From: Chromatiales bacterium
Lineage (GTDB): Bacteria > Pseudomonadota > Gammaproteobacteria > Xanthomonadales > SZUA-36
Assembly: GCA_024640025.1 (NCBI GenBank)
Contig: JAHEFT010000008.1
Span: forward strand, 1 to 44,375
Direction: 5' to 3'
Length of the DNA: 44,375 bases
A program made the position numbers and the translations under genes. The first letter of the stretch is position 1; each line of letters opens with the position of its first letter. Of the stretch, positions 1 through 8,136 are shown in pieces. The notes under the pieces are model-generated. The model worked only from the letters and a program-made list of their open reading frames with translations, had not been told where the DNA came from and made no database searches.

Positions 1-1
1 G

Positions 2-340
2 CTCAGAGACGTGGTTGACGAGTGGCGCGCCAAAGGGGAAAGAGTCGGGATGATCCGGATCAAGCTGTTCCGGCCGTTCCCGGCAGAGGAATTCGCCGAT
101 CTATGTGGCGACGTGCAAAAAGTCGGCGTGCTGGACAGAAATTACGCGGCCGGGACGGGGGGCATTTTCTGGCAGGAAGTCCGGGCTTGCCTGCAAGGGA
201 AGGGTGATTACCTGGTACAGGGCTACTTAACCGGGGTAGGCGGGGGCGACGTCGTTCCGGAGATGGTGGATGAAGTCGTTGAAGACCTGACCCGGCGGGC
301 AAGTGCCGGGGCTCCGGTCTGGAAAGGAATTGAACAATGA
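2..340 (+). CDS. porA: 2-oxoacid (pyruvate):ferredoxin oxidoreductase, alpha subunit, C-terminal part
   Basis: This is the 3' end of a gene that begins before the window; 112 codons are visible before the TGA stop. The visible part resembles the transketolase C-terminal-like domain of the PFOR alpha subunit: a run with KGERVG, then LFRPFPAEEF, then VGVLDRNYAAGTGG and a late YLTGVGGGDV. In the family this chain pairs with the TPP-binding beta subunit to oxidise pyruvate or another 2-oxoacid to acyl-CoA plus CO2 with reduction of ferredoxin. Its stop overlaps the start of the beta gene by 4 bp (ATGA), so the two are translationally coupled. The substrate cannot be told from this fragment; a 2-oxoglutarate or branched-chain enzyme is possible. 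Confidence 0.85.
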   Translation, partial: LRDVVDEWRAKGERVGMIRIKLFRPFPAEEFADLCGDVQKVGVLDRNYAAGTGGIFWQEVRACLQGKGDYLVQGYLTGVGGGDVVPEMVDEVVEDLTRRASAGAPVWKGIEQ

Positions 341-1245
341 ATGACGCCAGTCGCGAAGAGACCGGGGCGGAATGCCTGTTAAGGCCCGGAAACACCAACT
401 GCGGCGGATGCGGAATGAGCACCGGTCTGACCATGCTGGGGCGCGCCCTTGCCGGTGAACATTATTCGCTGGTCATTCCCGCCTGTTGCGGAATTGTCAC
501 GGCCGGCGCTTTTCCTACAACGGCTTATGGTGTACCGGTGGTGGCCTCCACTTTCGCATCTTCACCTGCTTTTGCCAGTGGTGTGGCCGCCGTCAACGGC
601 CTGAATCCGGATGAAGATGAAAAGAGACGCCACGTAATCTGCTGGGCCGGTGACGGCGGCACCTATGATATCGGCATCGCGACCCTGTCTGCGGCGGCCG
701 AGCGCAACGAAAACCTTCTGTATTTTTGTTATGACAATGAAATTTACGGAAATACCGGGGGGCAGCGCAGTTCGGCGACTCCTGCTGCCGCGAAAACCAC
801 CACGACACCGGGCGGAAAGGGCGAAAGAAAAAAGGAAATCATCGAAATCCTTGCAGCGCACCGTATTCCCTATGCGGCCACGCTTTCAATAGCGCACCCT
901 GAAGATTTTCGGGACAAGGTGCGCAAAGCACTGGCAATCAGCGGCTTCCGGTTTTTCCTGATACACGCGCCGTGCCCGACCGGGTGGAAAACCGAACCGG
1001 CCGATTCGATAGAACTGGTCAGCCTGGCTGTGCGTAGCGGGGTTTTTCCACTGTACGAGGTGTTTGACGGTGTGAACTACCGGATCAATGCCGAACCGGA
1101 TGGAACCGATCCGGCCCGCTATTACGAAAGGCAGAAACGTTTCAGCGGCCAGGAAGTCGATCTGCAGGCTGTCCGGACCTCGTCGGCGAGCCGGATCAGC
1201 AGGCTGCGGCAGCTTGCCGGTCTTTCAGGGCACCAGTTCGCCTGA
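337..1245 (+). CDS. porB: 2-oxoacid (pyruvate):ferredoxin oxidoreductase, beta subunit
   Basis: 302 residues, the thiamine-diphosphate-binding subunit. Visible are the cluster-binding cysteines C22-x2-C25-x24-C50 with a distant C213, the spacing used in PFOR to hold the proximal 4Fe-4S cluster; the TPP motif GDG at 105-107, completed by N134-E135; and the GNTGGQ stretch near 138-143. The enzyme is cytoplasmic and passes electrons to ferredoxin. It starts at the ATG overlapping the alpha stop. The 3' end overlaps the converging gene on the other strand by 21 bp. The family call is secure. Pyruvate as substrate is the likeliest reading but is inferred. Confidence 0.9.
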   Translation: MNDASREETGAECLLRPGNTNCGGCGMSTGLTMLGRALAGEHYSLVIPACCGIVTAGAFPTTAYGVPVVASTFASSPAFASGVAAVNGLNPDEDEKRRHVICWAGDGGTYDIGIATLSAAAERNENLLYFCYDNEIYGNTGGQRSSATPAAAKTTTTPGGKGERKKEIIEILAAHRIPYAATLSIAHPEDFRDKVRKALAISGFRFFLIHAPCPTGWKTEPADSIELVSLAVRSGVFPLYEVFDGVNYRINAEPDGTDPARYYERQKRFSGQEVDLQAVRTSSASRISRLRQLAGLSGHQFA

Positions 1246-1911
1246 ATAAACCTGGCAGGTATCCGGGTCGATGGCGGCCATCTGCTCACGCAGTTGCTGG
1301 TCTGTCGCAGCAAAAACCTCGAGCCTGGAATCGCTGTCGGACATTAAATTCGAAACGCACTCGTCATGGGTTTCCTGGTCCCAGCCCGTGTCCGGGCATT
1401 CCGCTGATATCTTTGCATGGAAGGATTTTTCCGCTTCTTTCCACGCTTTTTCATTGGCGCTTATCTCACTCCGCAACGCACTCTTTTCGGCTTCACACTG
1501 CTTGGCATAACAGCGAGCAACCGGCAGCCCGTCAATCGAATAACCAATGTCCACGTAAAACTCCTGGAACCGGTTACGGAATCTTGACTGGGTCATATCC
1601 TGTTTCAGGTTGAGGTTCACTCGCGCCTTTTTTCCCTCGTCAACGTAACCGGTCGGATTATGGGTTTCAATAACCTTGTGTGTGTTCAAATCCAGCCGTT
1701 CAATACACATCGCCCAGTACACAGCCCCCGGGCAGTCATTCTGAACGACGATATCGTAACTCCGGTACTGATTAGACACGTGGGACTTGCTCCAGACCTT
1801 GTAACTCATACAGGAAAAATCGACATCCTCGGCCTGGGCCAGGGAGGCAAACGGCAGGGCAGTGAGCAAAGTCAGAATCGCACCAAGACGGTTTTTTATC
1901 TGTTTTTTCAT
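1225..1911 (-). CDS. exported cysteine-rich protein of unknown function, last gene of the CBB block
   Basis: 228 residues, family not recognised. The N-terminus is a clear Sec signal peptide: basic MKKQIKNR, a hydrophobic core to about residue 23, and a likely cut after AQA at 25-27. The mature part has eight cysteines, the first at 34, with pairs in an NDCP...AMC segment, ARCYAKQC and ECP...DEC, and one near the C-terminus; an even number suits disulfides in the periplasm or outside. A charged helical stretch (about 140-175) could be coiled coil. It lies 35 bp after the phosphoglycolate phosphatase gene in the same direction, so it may be cotranscribed with the CBB genes. The Shine-Dalgarno GGAG sits inside a hairpin (see 1916-1932). 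A function linked to carbon fixation would be speculation. Confidence 0.75.
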   Translation of the reverse strand: MKKQIKNRLGAILTLLTALPFASLAQAEDVDFSCMSYKVWSKSHVSNQYRSYDIVVQNDCPGAVYWAMCIERLDLNTHKVIETHNPTGYVDEGKKARVNLNLKQDMTQSRFRNRFQEFYVDIGYSIDGLPVARCYAKQCEAEKSALRSEISANEKAWKEAEKSFHAKISAECPDTGWDQETHDECVSNLMSDSDSRLEVFAATDQQLREQMAAIDPDTCQVYSGELVP

Positions 1912-1915
1912 AATG

Positions 1916-1932
1916 GGGCTCCGTGAGAGCCC
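1916..1932 (-). promoter_or_regulatory. hairpin masking the ribosome binding site of the 1225-1911 gene
   Basis: On the minus strand GGGCTC (1932-1927) pairs perfectly with GAGCCC (1921-1916) around a 5-nt loop. The GGAG Shine-Dalgarno of the downstream gene occupies 1922-1919, seven nt before the ATG, so most of it is in the stem. Pairing is directly visible; an effect on translation is inferred. There is no T-run, so it is not a typical intrinsic terminator. Confidence 0.5.
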
Positions 1933-1946
1933 TACTATATCAGAGC

Positions 1947-2660
1947 TCAGGCACTTTGGCGCAGAGGAGGGAGCGGTGGAATGGCCGAAGGAATGTCAGC
2001 TAGCCTGCCCACCACGAAGTCGGCGCCCAGTGAGACAGCGGGAACACCTGTGTAGCCGTCCGGAACCAGTATCACGGGAACCCCCGCCGCCCTTGCGGCG
2101 CCAACGTCGGCGCCCGAATCGCCTATCATCACGGCATCCTCCGGGCGGATTTTCAACTGTTCGAGGCAGGCCAGGAGCGGCTGCGGATGCGGTTTTTTAA
2201 CGTCGGTGGAATCACCGCCAATCACACTTCCGAAATAGCCCTGGATGTCAAGCGCCGTCAGTATCAAACGCGTAACTGAAAGAGGCTTGTTGGTGCAAAG
2301 CCCCTGCTTCATACCGGCGTGATAAAAATGATCCAGTACTTCACGGGCATAAGGCACCAGGTCCGTATGATCGGTGGCACAGGCAGTGTAGATTTCCATG
2401 AAACGGGGCACCAGCGCTTCAACGGCGACCTGATCGAGAGGAACGCCGGAAGCCCGGAATCCCCGCTCGATCAGTTTGGCCACGCCGCCGCCGATCATCG
2501 GGCGGACGTTGGCCACGGTATGACCTTGCTGACCCTGCTCATTGAGCAGGGTGTTCAGCGCAGTGGCAAGGTCAGGAGCCGAGTCGACCAGCGTACCGTC
2601 AAGATCCCAAATGATCGCTGAGGGATAAACGTTTGCCGGGTGGTGTTCAGGCTGCGACAT
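1947..2660 (-). CDS. gph: phosphoglycolate phosphatase
   Basis: 237 residues of the HAD superfamily. Motif I is DLDGT with nucleophile D19 and acid D21; motif II is the T of CTNKPL; the KPHP lysine is motif III; GDSGAD is motif IV. It hydrolyses 2-phosphoglycolate, the product of RuBisCO oxygenation, to glycolate. In CBB operons this gene is often called cbbZ. The start ATG lies 14 bp inside the 3' end of the RuBisCO gene, so the pair is probably translationally coupled, and the position supports a role in salvaging the oxygenase product. Length is typical for Gph. Some HAD phosphatases of this type are promiscuous, but the context makes phosphoglycolate the best assignment. Confidence 0.92.
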   Translation of the reverse strand: MSQPEHHPANVYPSAIIWDLDGTLVDSAPDLATALNTLLNEQGQQGHTVANVRPMIGGGVAKLIERGFRASGVPLDQVAVEALVPRFMEIYTACATDHTDLVPYAREVLDHFYHAGMKQGLCTNKPLSVTRLILTALDIQGYFGSVIGGDSTDVKKPHPQPLLACLEQLKIRPEDAVMIGDSGADVGAARAAGVPVILVPDGYTGVPAVSLGADFVVGRLADIPSAIPPLPPLRQSA

Positions 2661-4029
2661 TCAGTGAGTTCCTCCATCCGGGGTAAAGCTTATCAGCATC
2701 GGCAGGGAAGCTTTCGAAGGCCCGGGCGAATTCGCGATGGTCCTGCGCAAATGCGATCGGGTCAGCGCCGGCCTGCCAGCACATCTCCGCCTGGCGCAGT
2801 GAAATAGCACCTGCCGCCGCGCCGTCCACGTGGCCATAGCTGCCTCCGCCGGCAGTCAGTATGAGGTTGGAGTGACCCAGGTTCTCGAAGAACCCCGGCA
2901 GCCTCAGCGCATTCATTCCACCTGAAATGATCGGTGTGGTCGGCCTCATTCCCTGCCACTCCTGGTGATAAAACGGTCCGTCAGCGCTGTCCTGCTCGAT
3001 CATGTAGGCAATGTTTTTGTCGTCTCTTTCACCTTCCATCTTGCCGTGGCTCATCGTGCCCACGTGGATGCCGGAGGCTCCCTGAAGCCGGGACATCTTG
3101 GCCAATACGAATGCAGTGTAGCCACGCTGCGTTTGCGGAGAAGTGACGGCGCCGTGCCCGGCCCGGTGATAGTGCAGGTACTGTTTCGGAAAATACCGGC
3201 GCGCAGTCGTTATGGCCGTCGGACCGGCAACATAGCCGTCGACCAGGAAGGCCACATGATCGGCATTCTCGGCAAACGTCTCGAGAATGAACTCGCCGCG
3301 GGCGATGATCTCACGGTAGTCATCCGCCGTGATGTTGGCGGAGAACAGCTTGGCCTGCCCGGTGTCGTCCTGGGCGCGGCGCATCGAATCGGCAACAGCG
3401 GTGATGGTTTCTTTCAGGCGGGCAAACACCTGGTTGCCCTGGGGTTCGTCGTTCTTGATGAAATCGCCGCCCAGCCAGAAATCATATGCCGCTTTGGCAA
3501 ACGGTTGGGGCCGTAGACCCAGTTTTGGCTTGATGATCGTGCCGACAATGAAGCCGCCATCGACCACGGGGCGTCCCAGCACGCGCCACAGGTCTGAAAT
3601 ATCCGTGGCAGGACCGTCGTACAGTCGCAGGTATTCCGGTGGCATCCAGAAATCGTACATCTTGGCATATTCCACATCACCCATGCCCTGGTTGTTGCCG
3701 ATGGTCAGCGTCAGGAAGGACGCGAGCATGGCGCGGCCGTCGATGATATTGCGGTCGAACAGATCATTGGGGTAGGCGATCTTCATGATCTCCTTTTCCT
3801 CATCGATTTCGTAGACCAACGCGTCAACGCCGCGCGTAAAATCGTCAGTCGTCGAAACCGAAACGTTGGTTCCTGTGGACGATTCGGCCGCGAAATGCGC
3901 CGCCGTTTCCAGGTAGTTGCCGAAACCGGTCTTCGGTTTCATGATGTAGGCGCAGAGGACGTGCTTGCCTCCGGCCATCAGTTCTTCTTCACGCAGAGAC
4001 AGGTTTGCGTAGCGGTTTGATTGGTCCAT
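2647..4029 (-). CDS. cbbM: ribulose-1,5-bisphosphate carboxylase/oxygenase, form II
   Basis: 460 residues, closely resembling the Rhodospirillum rubrum form II enzyme in length and sequence. Catalytic K167 lies in TIIKPKLGL; the carbamylated K192 and metal ligands D194 and E195 are in [14 protein letters not shown]; the loop-6 lysine is in [20 protein letters not shown] and ISGGMNALR are also intact. It carboxylates RuBP to two 3-phosphoglycerates in the cytoplasm and works as a dimer of large chains, with no small subunit; none is encoded nearby. A strong AGGAGAG ribosome site precedes the ATG. Form II enzymes generally suit high CO2 and low oxygen. No CbbQ/CbbO activase genes are next to it, unlike many form II operons. 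Confidence 0.97.
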   Translation of the reverse strand: MDQSNRYANLSLREEELMAGGKHVLCAYIMKPKTGFGNYLETAAHFAAESSTGTNVSVSTTDDFTRGVDALVYEIDEEKEIMKIAYPNDLFDRNIIDGRAMLASFLTLTIGNNQGMGDVEYAKMYDFWMPPEYLRLYDGPATDISDLWRVLGRPVVDGGFIVGTIIKPKLGLRPQPFAKAAYDFWLGGDFIKNDEPQGNQVFARLKETITAVADSMRRAQDDTGQAKLFSANITADDYREIIARGEFILETFAENADHVAFLVDGYVAGPTAITTARRYFPKQYLHYHRAGHGAVTSPQTQRGYTAFVLAKMSRLQGASGIHVGTMSHGKMEGERDDKNIAYMIEQDSADGPFYHQEWQGMRPTTPIISGGMNALRLPGFFENLGHSNLILTAGGGSYGHVDGAAAGAISLRQAEMCWQAGADPIAFAQDHREFARAFESFPADADKLYPGWRNSLNVAA

Positions 4030-4053
4030 AGTGCTCTCCTTAGAAGTTTGGTT

Positions 4054-4968
4054 TCAGGCGGATTTCTGAACGGCCTGGATGCTTTTGCGCGCCCCGCCTG
4101 CGCGGCGGCTGCGCTCCATCAATTGCAGGATCATCGGCGTGAGAATCAATTGCATGGCCAGGTCCAGCTTTCCGCCCGGGATAACAATCGAATTGGCCCG
4201 CGACATGAAACTGTCATGGATCATCGACGTGAGATAGGGAAAATCAATCCCCCTGGGGTTGGCGAACCGGATCACCACCATTGATTCATCCGGGGTAGGT
4301 ATCCAGCGCGCAATGAAGGCATTGGACGTGTCAACCGTGGGAACCCGTTGAAAGTTGATGTCGGTCTGCGAAAATTGGGGACAGATGTAATCCAGGTAGT
4401 CGGGCATCCGGCGCAGAATCGTGTCCTTAATGGCCTGGCGGGAATATCCGCGGTCCAGGTTGTCACGGTGAATTTTCTGGATCCACTCCAGGTTGACGAC
4501 CGGCACAACGCCGATTTTCAGGTCGCAATGCTGGGCGACGTTTACCTCGTCCGTTACTGCCGCGCCATGCAGCCCCTCGTAGAAAAGCACATCCGTTTCC
4601 GGGTTGATGTCTTCCCATTTTGAAAACGTGCCCGGCGGAGTGCCGTACAGTTTTTCTTCGTCTTCATCGTGCACGTAGTGGCGGGTTTTTCCGGTGCCGG
4701 TTGTGCTGAAATCACGGAAGACGCCCTCGAGTTCTTCGAGCAGATTGGCTTGCGGGCCAAAATGACTGAAATGGTTGTTGCCCTTTTCACTTTCCTCGGC
4801 CATGACCCGCTTCATGTCAGCCCTGTCGTAACGGTGGAAGGCATCGCCATCGATATAGGAAGCGGTGATTCCTTCGCGCTGGAAAATCCTCTGGAAAGTT
4901 TTTTTGACCGAGGTCGTGCCTGCCCCGGAAGAACCGGTTACAGAAATGATGGGATGTTTAATAGACAT
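4054..4968 (-). CDS. cbbP: phosphoribulokinase
   Basis: 304 residues, proteobacterial (class I) type. The Walker A loop GSSGAGTT lies at residues 12-19, followed by DGDAFHRYDR, which in the family contributes to substrate binding, and by a DVLFYEGLHG strand. It phosphorylates ribulose-5-phosphate with ATP to give RuBP, the CO2 acceptor. It is 24 bp upstream of the RuBisCO gene and 17 bp downstream of the FBPase gene in one direction. The ribosome site AGGAGACGG is good. Class I enzymes are known to be octameric and NADH-activated; that is family knowledge, not visible here. Confidence 0.96.
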   Translation of the reverse strand: MSIKHPIISVTGSSGAGTTSVKKTFQRIFQREGITASYIDGDAFHRYDRADMKRVMAEESEKGNNHFSHFGPQANLLEELEGVFRDFSTTGTGKTRHYVHDEDEEKLYGTPPGTFSKWEDINPETDVLFYEGLHGAAVTDEVNVAQHCDLKIGVVPVVNLEWIQKIHRDNLDRGYSRQAIKDTILRRMPDYLDYICPQFSQTDINFQRVPTVDTSNAFIARWIPTPDESMVVIRFANPRGIDFPYLTSMIHDSFMSRANSIVIPGGKLDLAMQLILTPMILQLMERSRRAGGARKSIQAVQKSA

Positions 4969-4985
4969 AATGCCGTCTCCTCACT

Positions 4986-6035
4986 TCAGGCGGTGCGAAA
5001 CAATCCGCGGTTTCCGAATAACTGTGCGCGCTCCTGCGCCGGTTGGACTTCCCGGTAGTAATGGCTGAGCAGTTCCACTTCATTCTTCGATCCGAAGATC
5101 AATGGCGCACGCTGGTGAATATCGGTCGGCTCGATGTCCAGGATTCGCAGTTCGCCGGTCGTTGCTGCACCGCCGGCCTGCTCCACCAGGAAGGCGATAG
5201 GATTGCACTCGTAGGCCAGGCGCAACCGGCCGCTGCGATAGCTCTCCCGCCGGTCGCCGGGATACAGGAATATCCCCCCGCGAACCATGATCCGATGGCA
5301 TTCCGCCACCAGCGAGGCTATCCAGCGTGTGTTGTAGTTTTTCTCGTGGGGGCCTTCTGCACCCTCCAGGCAGTCGTCGATATAGGCCCTGACGTGTCCG
5401 TCCCAGCGGCGGAAGTTGGACGTATTGATGGCGAATTCATTCGTGTCCTCGGGGATCGAAATATCGGCCGCTGTCAGGCAGAATTCCCCGGTGTCCGGAT
5501 TGAGCGTAAAAATATGTGTCCCGGAACCCAGCGTCAGCACCATCGCGGTCTGCGGTCCATAAATCACGTATCCGGCGGCCACTTGCTGCGTGCCTTTTTG
5601 CAGGAAGCAGTCGCTCTCACGGTCGCCTCTGTCACATTTCATCGGCATGACGGAAAAGATGGTGCCGACGGATACATTGGTATCGATGTTCGATGAACCG
5701 TCGAGAGGATCGATGGCAACGTAAAGCGGTGCGCCCTGGTTGATCGGAACGGGTAGCTCCAGCTCCTCGGACGCCAGGTATGCAACCGGTGCATCGATCA
5801 GTTCGTCGATGATCAGCTCGTTGGCCCGCATGTCCAGTTCCATCTGGGTGTCTCCGTCCACGTTGGTTCCATGATGGGCGCTCAGAGTGCCGGCCAGCGG
5901 ACCCAGGGCGATGATCTCGGCAATGGCGCAACAGGAATCGGCAATGGCCAGCATGGTCGCAGCAACGTCCCCGCGCATCTTATCGCCAGCGGCCCAGTTT
6001 CGAAGGTGTCGCTTCAGTGGCTCGTGCTCGGTCAT
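4986..6035 (-). CDS. cbbF: fructose-1,6-bisphosphatase, class I
   Basis: 349 residues. The metal site is shown by E90-E91 and by DPLDGSS at 109-115; the C-terminal part has the CNPIAFLVEQAGG segment and RAPLIFGS. It dephosphorylates fructose-1,6-bisphosphate (and possibly sedoheptulose-1,7-bisphosphate) in the regenerative half of the CBB cycle and in gluconeogenesis. It is the first enzyme gene of the block; the GGGAGGG ribosome site is at 6050-6044, 8 nt from the ATG. No separate sedoheptulose bisphosphatase is present here, so this enzyme or one encoded elsewhere must do that step. Confidence 0.95.
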   Translation of the reverse strand: MTEHEPLKRHLRNWAAGDKMRGDVAATMLAIADSCCAIAEIIALGPLAGTLSAHHGTNVDGDTQMELDMRANELIIDELIDAPVAYLASEELELPVPINQGAPLYVAIDPLDGSSNIDTNVSVGTIFSVMPMKCDRGDRESDCFLQKGTQQVAAGYVIYGPQTAMVLTLGSGTHIFTLNPDTGEFCLTAADISIPEDTNEFAINTSNFRRWDGHVRAYIDDCLEGAEGPHEKNYNTRWIASLVAECHRIMVRGGIFLYPGDRRESYRSGRLRLAYECNPIAFLVEQAGGAATTGELRILDIEPTDIHQRAPLIFGSKNEVELLSHYYREVQPAQERAQLFGNRGLFRTA

Positions 6036-6072
6036 ATTGGCTACCCTCCCGGATTAACCTGGCGTTCTGTCC

Positions 6073-6101
6073 AGTATAGAAAGCCGAAGGACTCCCCGGA
6101 A
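6073..6101 (-). promoter_or_regulatory. candidate promoter of the CBB genes
   Basis: A TATACT -10 box (6078-6073) stands 38 nt before the cbbF ATG. The position 17 bp upstream reads TTCCGG and is a poor -35 box (two of six matches). A weak -35 is common for promoters needing an activator, but that is inference. No terminator is evident between the regulator gene and cbbF, so readthrough is also possible. Confidence 0.35.
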
Positions 6102-6164
6102 CATCCATAGGGAGGGGGGAATTGGATTATTCGGGTGGTAAAAGACCTACCCTTTCAGGTGGCT

Positions 6165-6782
6165 TCAGGATCTCAGGTACAGGGATATCGCCTGGCTGCG
6201 GCTGTTTACGCCCAGCTTCTGGAACAGATTTCTGACATGAAACTTTATGGTGTTCAGCGAAACACCGAGGTCCCGGGCGATTTGCTTGTTGGTTCTCCCG
6301 GAGGAAAGATCGGAAAGCACTTCCATTTCGCGGCGGGTCAGGGTCGAAAGCGGGTTGTCATATATGTTCCGGACATCGATGTAAGGAAAGACCATACGCC
6401 CGGCGGCCACTGTGGCAATCGTGTCCAGCAATACGATCGGCTGTTCACTCTTGGAGACGAAAGCGGCGCCGCCATGGGCCATCACCTGGGATGGCACGAT
6501 CTTGTTTTCGTCGCCTGTGTAAACGATGATCCGTGGCGCTTCGTCCGCAGCGTTCAGATGATCCAGTATGAAGCGGCCGTCGCAGGGCCCTATGATCCAT
6601 CCGATGACGCCAACGTCAATAGAGTTCATGGCGTTTAGCTGGAGGAATTCCTCGCAACCGGACGCCGCGAACACCAGTTCAAACCGCTCGTCCTCTGAAA
6701 GTAATTGCTTCAGCGCCGCGTGCATCAGCGGATTCTTATCCGCGAGCCCGACACGTATGGGTTTGTGCGCATGTTCCGTCAT
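6165..6782 (-). CDS. LuxR/NarL-type regulator with degenerate receiver domain
   Basis: 205 residues from the ATG at 6782; an in-frame TTG lies one codon upstream. Residues about 9-125 form a receiver-like domain and about 146-203 a LuxR helix-turn-helix (LTRREMEVL, then GRTNKQIARDLGVSLNTIKFHVRNLFQKLG). In NarL-type receivers the phospho-acceptor is the second D of DxxxxD; here the pattern reads D56-VGVI-G61, so it is glycine. The usual acidic pair is D15-K16. T89 and K111 of the switch are kept. It is therefore probably not controlled by phosphorylation at the normal site. It lies 129 bp upstream of cbbF in the same direction, with no histidine kinase nearby, and is the obvious candidate regulator of the CBB genes, in the place where LysR-type CbbR is usually found. 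Target genes are inferred. Confidence 0.85.
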   Translation of the reverse strand: MTEHAHKPIRVGLADKNPLMHAALKQLLSEDERFELVFAASGCEEFLQLNAMNSIDVGVIGWIIGPCDGRFILDHLNAADEAPRIIVYTGDENKIVPSQVMAHGGAAFVSKSEQPIVLLDTIATVAAGRMVFPYIDVRNIYDNPLSTLTRREMEVLSDLSSGRTNKQIARDLGVSLNTIKFHVRNLFQKLGVNSRSQAISLYLRS

Positions 6783-6880
6783 CAACTTCGGTCCGGATCT
6801 GTTCCTGGTTCCCTGAAGATACTAGTGTTATCGCGGTTCAGCCACCTTGATTGGTGTCAACGGGAGGCTTGATGCAGGGT

Positions 6881-7351
6881 TTACCCCCGTTTCATGATCC
6901 GGCCCTTCTGCCGTTCCCAGTCGCGGTCTTTTTCAGTCTTGCGTTTATCATGCTGGCGCTTGCCCTTGGCCAGCCCGATCTCCACCTTGACCTTGCCCCT
7001 GGACCAATACATTGCGGTGGGTATTACGGTATAACCGCGACGGTCTACCGCCCCGATAAGCTGGTCGATTTCCCTGCGCTGGAGCAGCAGTTTGCGGGTC
7101 CGGGTCGGGTCCGGCGTGATGTGCGTCGAGACCGTTGGAAGCGGATTGACCAGGCAACCGAACAGGTAAGCCTCGTTGTCTTTCAACAGGACATAGCTGT
7201 CGGAAAACTGGACGCGGCCTTCCCGGAGTGATTTCACCTCCCAACCTTCGAGTGAAATACCGGCTTCAAAGCGGTCCTCGATGTGGTATTCGAAGCGCGC
7301 ACGCTTGTTGAGCGCGATGGTCTTCTTGCCTGTTGATTTTGTATCGTTCAT
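6881..7351 (-). CDS. smpB: SsrA-binding protein SmpB
   Basis: 156 residues. Family signatures are [26 protein letters not shown], and a basic C-terminal tail rich in K and R ([16 protein letters not shown]), which in the family enters the decoding centre. SmpB binds tmRNA and delivers it to stalled ribosomes in trans-translation. The ATG at 7351 fits family length; the open frame extends further upstream but that extension is not SmpB-like. It is divergent from ratA, as in many gammaproteobacteria. Confidence 0.95.
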   Translation of the reverse strand: MNDTKSTGKKTIALNKRARFEYHIEDRFEAGISLEGWEVKSLREGRVQFSDSYVLLKDNEAYLFGCLVNPLPTVSTHITPDPTRTRKLLLQRREIDQLIGAVDRRGYTVIPTAMYWSRGKVKVEIGLAKGKRQHDKRKTEKDRDWERQKGRIMKRG

Positions 7352-7433
7352 ATTGCGGCCTATTCTACGTTCTGGGGGCCTGCTCATGCTATGCTTGCCG
7401 CGCTCCGCTTTAACCTGATAAAGATGAAACGGC

Positions 7434-7865
7434 ATGGAAATCAAGCGTACCGCACTGGTTCTGCACCCGGCGATGGACATGTTCAGGCTGGTTCAGGATG
7501 TGCCGGCTTACCCGGAATTTCTTTCCTGGTGCCGCAGTTCGGAAGTCCACGAGCAAACGCCTGAATACCAACTGGCCTCGCTGGTGGTGAAAGTCAGTGG
7601 CATAACCCAGACTTTTACCACGCGTAACCGTTTCGTGCCCGGTGAGCGGCTCACACTCTCCCTGGTGGAAGGTCCTTTCCAACACCTTTCAGGTGAATGG
7701 CTGTTCGAGCCTCTGGGCGGAGAGGGCAGCAAGGTCACTCTGGTCCTGAGTTTTGACTTCTCCAGCAGGGTGCTATCTTCGGCATTTCGGCGTGGATTTA
7801 CCCGCATAGCTGACCGCCTGGTTTTTGAATTCAGTAAACGGGCGGATGACTTTTATGGAACTTGA
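7434..7865 (+). CDS. ratA: RatA, START-domain ribosome-associated/ubiquinone-binding family protein
   Basis: 143 residues covering one START/Coq10-like domain: [19 protein letters not shown] at the N-terminus, YPEFLSWC, and the closing [12 protein letters not shown] helix. E. coli RatA has been reported to block 50S/30S association, while the fold is that of Coq10-type lipid carriers; both views exist in the literature and the sequence does not choose between them. It overlaps the ratB start by 11 bp. Confidence 0.9.
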   Translation: MEIKRTALVLHPAMDMFRLVQDVPAYPEFLSWCRSSEVHEQTPEYQLASLVVKVSGITQTFTTRNRFVPGERLTLSLVEGPFQHLSGEWLFEPLGGEGSKVTLVLSFDFSSRVLSSAFRRGFTRIADRLVFEFSKRADDFYGT

Positions 7866-8136
7866 AGTCGTTTATGCAACCCCGGTAAAGCAGGTGTTGA
7901 TCAAATTCGAAGCGCCTGCCGGATGTACGGTAGCCGAAGCCGTGGAATTATCCGGTATCCGGACGAAATTTCCGGATCTCAAGGTCAAAACCGGGCTCGT
8001 GGGCATCTTTAGCCGTAAAGTCGACCTGGACCAGGTCCTGCGTGATGGCGATCGAGTGGAAATCTATCGCCCGCTGATCGCCGATCCAAAGGAAATGAGA
8101 AAGCAACGCGCTCTGCGTGATGCCAAACCGCGTTAG
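7855..8136 (+). CDS. ratB: RnfH-family ubiquitin-like protein (RatB)
   Basis: 93 residues from ATG 7855, inside the end of ratA. It has the beta-grasp layout of the RnfH/RatB family: an [13 protein letters not shown] strand, CTVAEAVELSG helix, VGIFSRKVDLDQVLRDGDRVEIYRPL. The function is not firmly known; RnfH neighbours the Rnf complex in other genomes, but here it is in the usual ratA position. Its TAG stop overlaps the bamE stop on the opposite strand by 4 bp. Confidence 0.88.
   Translation: MELEVVYATPVKQVLIKFEAPAGCTVAEAVELSGIRTKFPDLKVKTGLVGIFSRKVDLDQVLRDGDRVEIYRPLIADPKEMRKQRALRDAKPR

Noticed and set aside
6855-6860. Perfect TTGACA upstream of the LuxR-type gene as its -35 box
   Set aside because: No -10-like hexamer is found 16-18 bp downstream; the matching position reads ACCGCG.
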